The position numbers and the translations under genes were made by a program. Shown piece by piece: positions 60,962 through 64,000 of a DNA stretch of 64,000 nucleotides. This DNA is from MED-G105 sp050331095 (GTDB lineage: Bacteria; Pseudomonadota; Alphaproteobacteria; Caulobacterales; Parvularculaceae), in contig JBHJHE010000007.1 in the NCBI GenBank assembly GCA_050331095.1, forward strand, positions 16,685 through 80,684, given 5' to 3'. Positions within the stretch are counted from its first letter, which is position 1. Every line of letters begins with the position of its first letter. The notes below the pieces were generated by a model that worked only from the letters and a program-made list of their open reading frames with translations, did no database searches and had not been told where the DNA came from.

Positions 60962-61585
60962 ATGGCGGCTTCGCGAGACGCGCTGACGTTTCCTTACGAC
61001 AACGGCCCATGGACCGTTCGCGGCGCGCGGACCGTATTCGACAATCCTTGGATCCGCGTCGTCGATCACGACGCCGGCGGCCCCGACGGCGCGCCCCGAA
61101 ACTACGGCGTCGTGCGGTTCAAGAACCGCGCGATCGGCGTCCTGCCGATCGACGCCGACGGCCGCGTGCCGCTCGTCGGCCAGCACCGCTTTCCGCTCGA
61201 GCGCTATAGCTGGGAGCTGCCGGAGGGCGGCGGACCGCTGGACGAGGCGCCGCTCGCCGCGGCGCAGCGCGAGCTGGCGGAGGAAACCGGGGCCCGAGCC
61301 GACAAGTGGCTGGAGCTCGCCGCGTTCGATTTATCGAACGCGGTAACCGACGAGGTTTCCATTTGTTATCTTGCGTGGGATTTAACATGGGGGCCGGCGG
61401 ATCCGGATCCCGATGAGCGCTTGCAGGTCGAACTCGCGCCGTTCGCCGAGCTTCACGAGCGCGTGCTGGCCGGCGACGTGCGGGACGCGTTGACGATAGT
61501 CATGGCGTTGACCGCGCGGGAGAAGGCGGCGCGGGGTGCGCTGCCGGCGGACGTGGCGGCCCTTTTGCTGGGCGGCTCAAAATAA
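60962..61585 (+). CDS. NUDIX hydrolase (ADP-ribose pyrophosphatase-like)
   Basis: 207 residues, AGAAGGGAGG upstream. The NUDIX box reads GGGPLDEAPLAAAQ then RELAEETG, matching GX5EX7REUXEEXGU. WSWELPEGG-like ELPEGG precedes it, and VTDEVSICYLAWDL follows, as in NudF/ADPR-type enzymes. The substrate (ADP-ribose or similar) is inferred. Confidence 0.9.
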   Translation: MAASRDALTFPYDNGPWTVRGARTVFDNPWIRVVDHDAGGPDGAPRNYGVVRFKNRAIGVLPIDADGRVPLVGQHRFPLERYSWELPEGGGPLDEAPLAAAQRELAEETGARADKWLELAAFDLSNAVTDEVSICYLAWDLTWGPADPDPDERLQVELAPFAELHERVLAGDVRDALTIVMALTAREKAARGALPADVAALLLGGSK

Positions 61586-61617
61586 GCGAATGGCCTTCGA
61601 GGAGGGCGACGCGGACG

Positions 61618-62418
61618 ATGTCTCAGAGCTCGAAAATTCTCCCGCTTGCGTCGGACCAGACCTGGCCGCGCATCCGCGTCGAGGCGGCGACGGCGGCCGC
61701 CCGGGAGCCGGCGCTTGCGAGCTTCCTCCATGCGACGGTTCTCAACCACGAGTCCTTCGAACAGGCGCTCTCCTATCGCCTGGCGCAAAAGCTCTCCGAC
61801 GCCGAAATGGGCGCGATGCTCTGGCGGGAGGTCTGCACCGAGGCCTACAGCGCCGAACGGACGATTTGCGAGTCAGCGCTCGCGGACATTCTCGCGGTCT
61901 ATGAGCGGGATCCCGCCTGCAGCGAATACGTCCAGCCGTTTCTCTATTTTAAGGGCTATCTCGCGATCCAGGGGCATCGGGTCGCCAACTGGCTCTGGCG
62001 GCATGACCGGCGGCCGCTAGCGCTCTATCTCCAGAGCCGTATGTCCGAGCTTTTCCAAGTGGACATCCACCCCGCGACGACCATCGGCAAGGGCGTCCAT
62101 ATCGACCATGCGACGGGCGTCGTCATCGGCGAGACGGCCGTGGTCGAGGATGACGTCTCGATTTTCCAGGACGTGACCCTCGGCGGCACGGGCAAGGAGA
62201 CAGGCGACCGTCACCCGAAAATCCGCCGCGGCGCGCTCATCAGCGTCGGCGCGAAGGTGCTCGGCAACATCGAGGTGGGGGCGAGCGCCAAGGTCGCCGC
62301 CGGCAGCGTCGTGCTCCACTCGGTGCCGGCGGGATGCACGGTGGCGGGCGTGCCGGCGAAGCCCGTCGGCGGCTGCCCGCAGGCGTCGTCGACGATGGAC
62401 CAGCGCTTCGACGGCTGA
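61618..62418 (+). CDS. cysE: Serine O-acetyltransferase
   Basis: 266 residues. N-terminal helical domain (DQTWPRIRVEAATAAAREPA, FEQALSYRLAQKL) and a left-handed beta-helix: DIHPATTIGKGVHIDHATG, GETAVVEDDVSIFQDVTLGG, DRHPKIRRGALISVGAKVLG and TVAGVPAKPVG. Catalytic Asp/His of the HxxTG region are present. It makes O-acetylserine for cysteine synthesis. The 3' half is overlapped on the other strand by an open frame running on from the PCuAC gene. Confidence 0.95.
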   Translation: MSQSSKILPLASDQTWPRIRVEAATAAAREPALASFLHATVLNHESFEQALSYRLAQKLSDAEMGAMLWREVCTEAYSAERTICESALADILAVYERDPACSEYVQPFLYFKGYLAIQGHRVANWLWRHDRRPLALYLQSRMSELFQVDIHPATTIGKGVHIDHATGVVIGETAVVEDDVSIFQDVTLGGTGKETGDRHPKIRRGALISVGAKVLGNIEVGASAKVAAGSVVLHSVPAGCTVAGVPAKPVGGCPQASSTMDQRFDG

Positions 62419-62961
62419 CCCTCGCGCGGCTAAATGGACGCCGTGGGCCGCTTCGCCCGGCGCGCGCGCCACGGCGGTCGCGTTCGTCGACGAGCCGTCC
62501 TCGAACGTAAGCTTCAGCCCCACTTCGTCGCCAGCGGCGATCGGTCCTTCAAGGGCGAAGAGCATGATGTGGCGCCCGCCCGGCGCGAGCGCCGCGGCCC
62601 CGGCCGCCGGCACGTCGACGGACGGGATCGGCGACATTTTGACGACGCCGTCGGCGCTGCGTTCGGTTTCGTGAAGCTCGGTGCGCGCGGCGATGGACGC
62701 GGAGACCGAGACGAGCTTCGCCGCCGCGTCGCGGCCGTTGCAAATCGTCATGAAGGCGGCGCTCGGCGCGCTCGCGTCGGCGACGCTGCGCACCCATGGG
62801 TCGACGACCGTGACGGCGCCCTCGGCCGCGTCGGCGCAGGCGGCGGTATGGTCCCCGGCGGCCGCGTCGTGACGCGCGGCGTCGTCGTCGGCGCCGCCGC
62901 ACGCGGCGAGCAGGCTCGCTGCGGTCAAAATCGTGAGGTCGCGCAACGCCTTCGTCCGCAT
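62017..62961 (-). CDS. PCuAC copper chaperone-like lipoprotein with overlong C-terminus
   Basis: Start ATG at 62961; lipobox LLAAC, then a His/Asp-rich linker (ARHDAAAGDH). The PCu(A)C core (about residues 48-165) shows VVDPWVRSVADASAPSAAF, HETERSADGVVKM and GGRHIMLFAL, with the HxnM and HIM copper ligands, and ends near APGEAAH. Family members stop about there, but this frame stays open to a stop at 62017, 402 bp into cysE on the opposite strand. The extra about 135 residues are Arg/Ala-rich and look like antisense cysE. A lost stop or a frameshift near 62433-62440 is likely. Copper delivery to cytochrome oxidase is the family role. Confidence 0.6.
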   Translation of the reverse strand: MRTKALRDLTILTAASLLAACGGADDDAARHDAAAGDHTAACADAAEGAVTVVDPWVRSVADASAPSAAFMTICNGRDAAAKLVSVSASIAARTELHETERSADGVVKMSPIPSVDVPAAGAAALAPGGRHIMLFALEGPIAAGDEVGLKLTFEDGSSTNATAVARAPGEAAHGVHLAARGSAVEALVHRRRRLRAAADGLRRHARHRASRRHRVEHDAAGGDLGARPHLDVAEHLRADADERAAADFRVTVACLLARAAEGHVLENRDVILDHGRLADDDARRMVDMDALADGRRGVDVHLEKLGHTALEIER

Positions 62962-63144
62962 CTTGATCTCTCCTTGATTGGCCATGGGCCGCTTTGTCGG
63001 CGACAGTCGTACAGCGACGCGCGGGATCCGCAATGCCGAGATCGCCTTGAGGTCGGGCGCGGCCGCGCTGGGGTCGTCGGTTGCCTGCGCCGGCCGGCCG
63101 CCGCTATGACGAAGGATCTGAAGCGACACAATGGGAGCGGCGCG

Positions 63145-63363
63145 ATGGACGCGTTGGAGATCCGCCGTCTTGAGCAGTATTTTCGCACGAAATTCGGTGT
63201 AGAGACGATAACGGTGCGCGGTCGACCGAAAAAGGACGACTCGGTCGAGCTGTATCTTGGCGACGAATTTCTCGGCGTCATTTTCCGCGACGATGAGGAC
63301 GGCGATCTTAGCTACCAGTTCAACATGGCGATCCTCGACGAAGATTTGCCGCCGACGGACTGA
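63145..63363 (+). CDS. DUF3126 family small protein
   Basis: 72 residues from the ATG at 63145 (GGGAG seven bases upstream). MDALEIRRLEQYFRTKFG, RPKKDDSVELYLGDEFLGV and DDEDGDLSYQFNMAILDEDL follow the DUF3126 pattern throughout. The family is small and mostly alphaproteobacterial; function unknown. The ATG at 63106 would add 13 residues and is less likely. Confidence 0.88.
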   Translation: MDALEIRRLEQYFRTKFGVETITVRGRPKKDDSVELYLGDEFLGVIFRDDEDGDLSYQFNMAILDEDLPPTD

Positions 63364-63400
63364 TCGGCTCGCCGTCTTTGCGTCGGGTTGAGGCGCGCCC

Positions 63401-64000
63401 TTGAGCGCGCGGCGCGCGCCGGTCGCCGGGATCGAGGAGCCGCGCGCGAGATCGCTGGGCGAGCGCGGCGCTGCGCGGCCCGTTCTGGCGTGCTCGGCGG
63501 CCGCGGCCGCCGCTGCGGCCCTGACCGCCCGCGGCTTCGACCCGGCCGTCGCGCCGCTCGCCGCGGTGGCGAGCGCGAAGGCCCATCTCTCAACGTTTCT
63601 CACGGCCGTCGTCGCGCCGGTCGCGGTCGTCGCGGCCGTGGTCGCGGGCCCGACGCGGCAGGCGCGATTGTTCGCCGTCGCCACTGTCGCCGTGCTCGCC
63701 TTCGAAACGACCCGCGGCGCGGCGCTCCTTCCGCCCGCTCACGGCGGCGCCCTCCGCGCAGCGCTCGCGGTCGCCGGCGCGTTGGCGTTCGCCGGACCGC
63801 TTTGGCGCGGCGAGGCCCGGGGGCTGGCGCTTGGCATGGGCGGCGTCGCCGTCGCGCTCCCCGCCAGCCACGCCGGCGCCGCTCTGGCCCTTGCATCGAC
63901 GACGGTTCCGTCCGCGAACGGCGCGCTGGCGACCGCGGTCGCGTTCGGCGCGGCGGCGTGCGCGCACGCCGCTGCGCGCGGCGCGGCGGCGCGTGCGGCC
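63401..64000 (+). CDS. Alanine-rich polytopic membrane protein, C-terminus beyond the window
   Basis: Frame open from a TTG at 63401 to the window end (200 codons). At least five hydrophobic segments (for example FLTAVVAPVAVVAAVVAG, LFAVATVAVLAFE, GLALGMGGVAVALPASHAG). No family recognised; start codon uncertain, since no ribosome site is clear. Follows the DUF3126 gene by 37 bp. Confidence 0.45.
   Translation, partial: MSARRAPVAGIEEPRARSLGERGAARPVLACSAAAAAAAALTARGFDPAVAPLAAVASAKAHLSTFLTAVVAPVAVVAAVVAGPTRQARLFAVATVAVLAFETTRGAALLPPAHGGALRAALAVAGALAFAGPLWRGEARGLALGMGGVAVALPASHAGAALALASTTVPSANGALATAVAFGAAACAHAAARGAAARAA

Overview
The window is about 64 kb of very GC-rich DNA from an alphaproteobacterium. 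A DUF3126-type small protein (a family I know mainly from Alphaproteobacteria), the TesA/YbbA-YbbP arrangement, CysE, QueF, an AzoR-type azoreductase and a CrtD/CrtY carotenoid locus fit a marine, pigmented member of that class, perhaps near Parvularculales or Caulobacterales; the order is inference. Genes are packed tightly, with many 1-20 bp overlaps, and coding on both strands is so GC-rich that long antisense reading frames are common and mostly spurious. There is no rRNA, CRISPR array, prophage or intact insertion sequence.

Left part (1-22.5 kb): a truncated G8-domain lipoprotein; an unrecognised membrane GTPase with a two-helix partner; a metallo-beta-lactamase-fold hydrolase coupled to an ATP-grasp-like protein; small detoxification-type enzymes (TIGR01244-like phosphatase, VOC proteins, GNAT, amidohydrolase); a LysR regulator divergent from an SDR and azoR; a Bcr/CflA-type exporter; a two-component system divergent from an EF-hand protein, with a tandem operator-like repeat between them; a sterol-desaturase-type hydroxylase; an HxlR-controlled run of VOC, DUF1428, PhnB-like and ABM-type small proteins; and a TetR gene divergent from a secreted beta-propeller protein across a perfect 16-bp palindrome.

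Middle (22.5-50.3 kb): a complete leftward RND efflux operon (adaptor, pump, OprM-type channel) back to back with a second RND pump and adaptor; a divergent PEP carboxylase homologue with changed active-site motifs; a secreted pectate-lyase-like beta-helix protein; a GldA / fused GldF-GldG / DUF4340 ABC system whose ATPase has an aberrant Walker A; the tesA-ybbA-ybbP block; and a TonB-dependent receptor.

Right part (50.3-64 kb): a carotenoid locus (CrtD-like desaturase, a membrane protein, a cytochrome P450, an ATP-grasp protein and lycopene cyclase CrtY) with an inverted-repeat promoter region; a Tat-exported MBL hydrolase; a TrkH/KtrB potassium transporter lying between two transposase remnants beside tRNA-Phe, probably acquired; then queF, a NUDIX hydrolase, cysE, a PCuAC copper chaperone whose frame runs 402 bp antisense into cysE, a DUF3126 protein, and a truncated membrane protein. 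The most interesting items are the membrane GTPase pair, the altered PEP carboxylase homologue, the ATPase with Lys-Pro in Walker A, and the carotenoid locus with its ATP-grasp enzyme.
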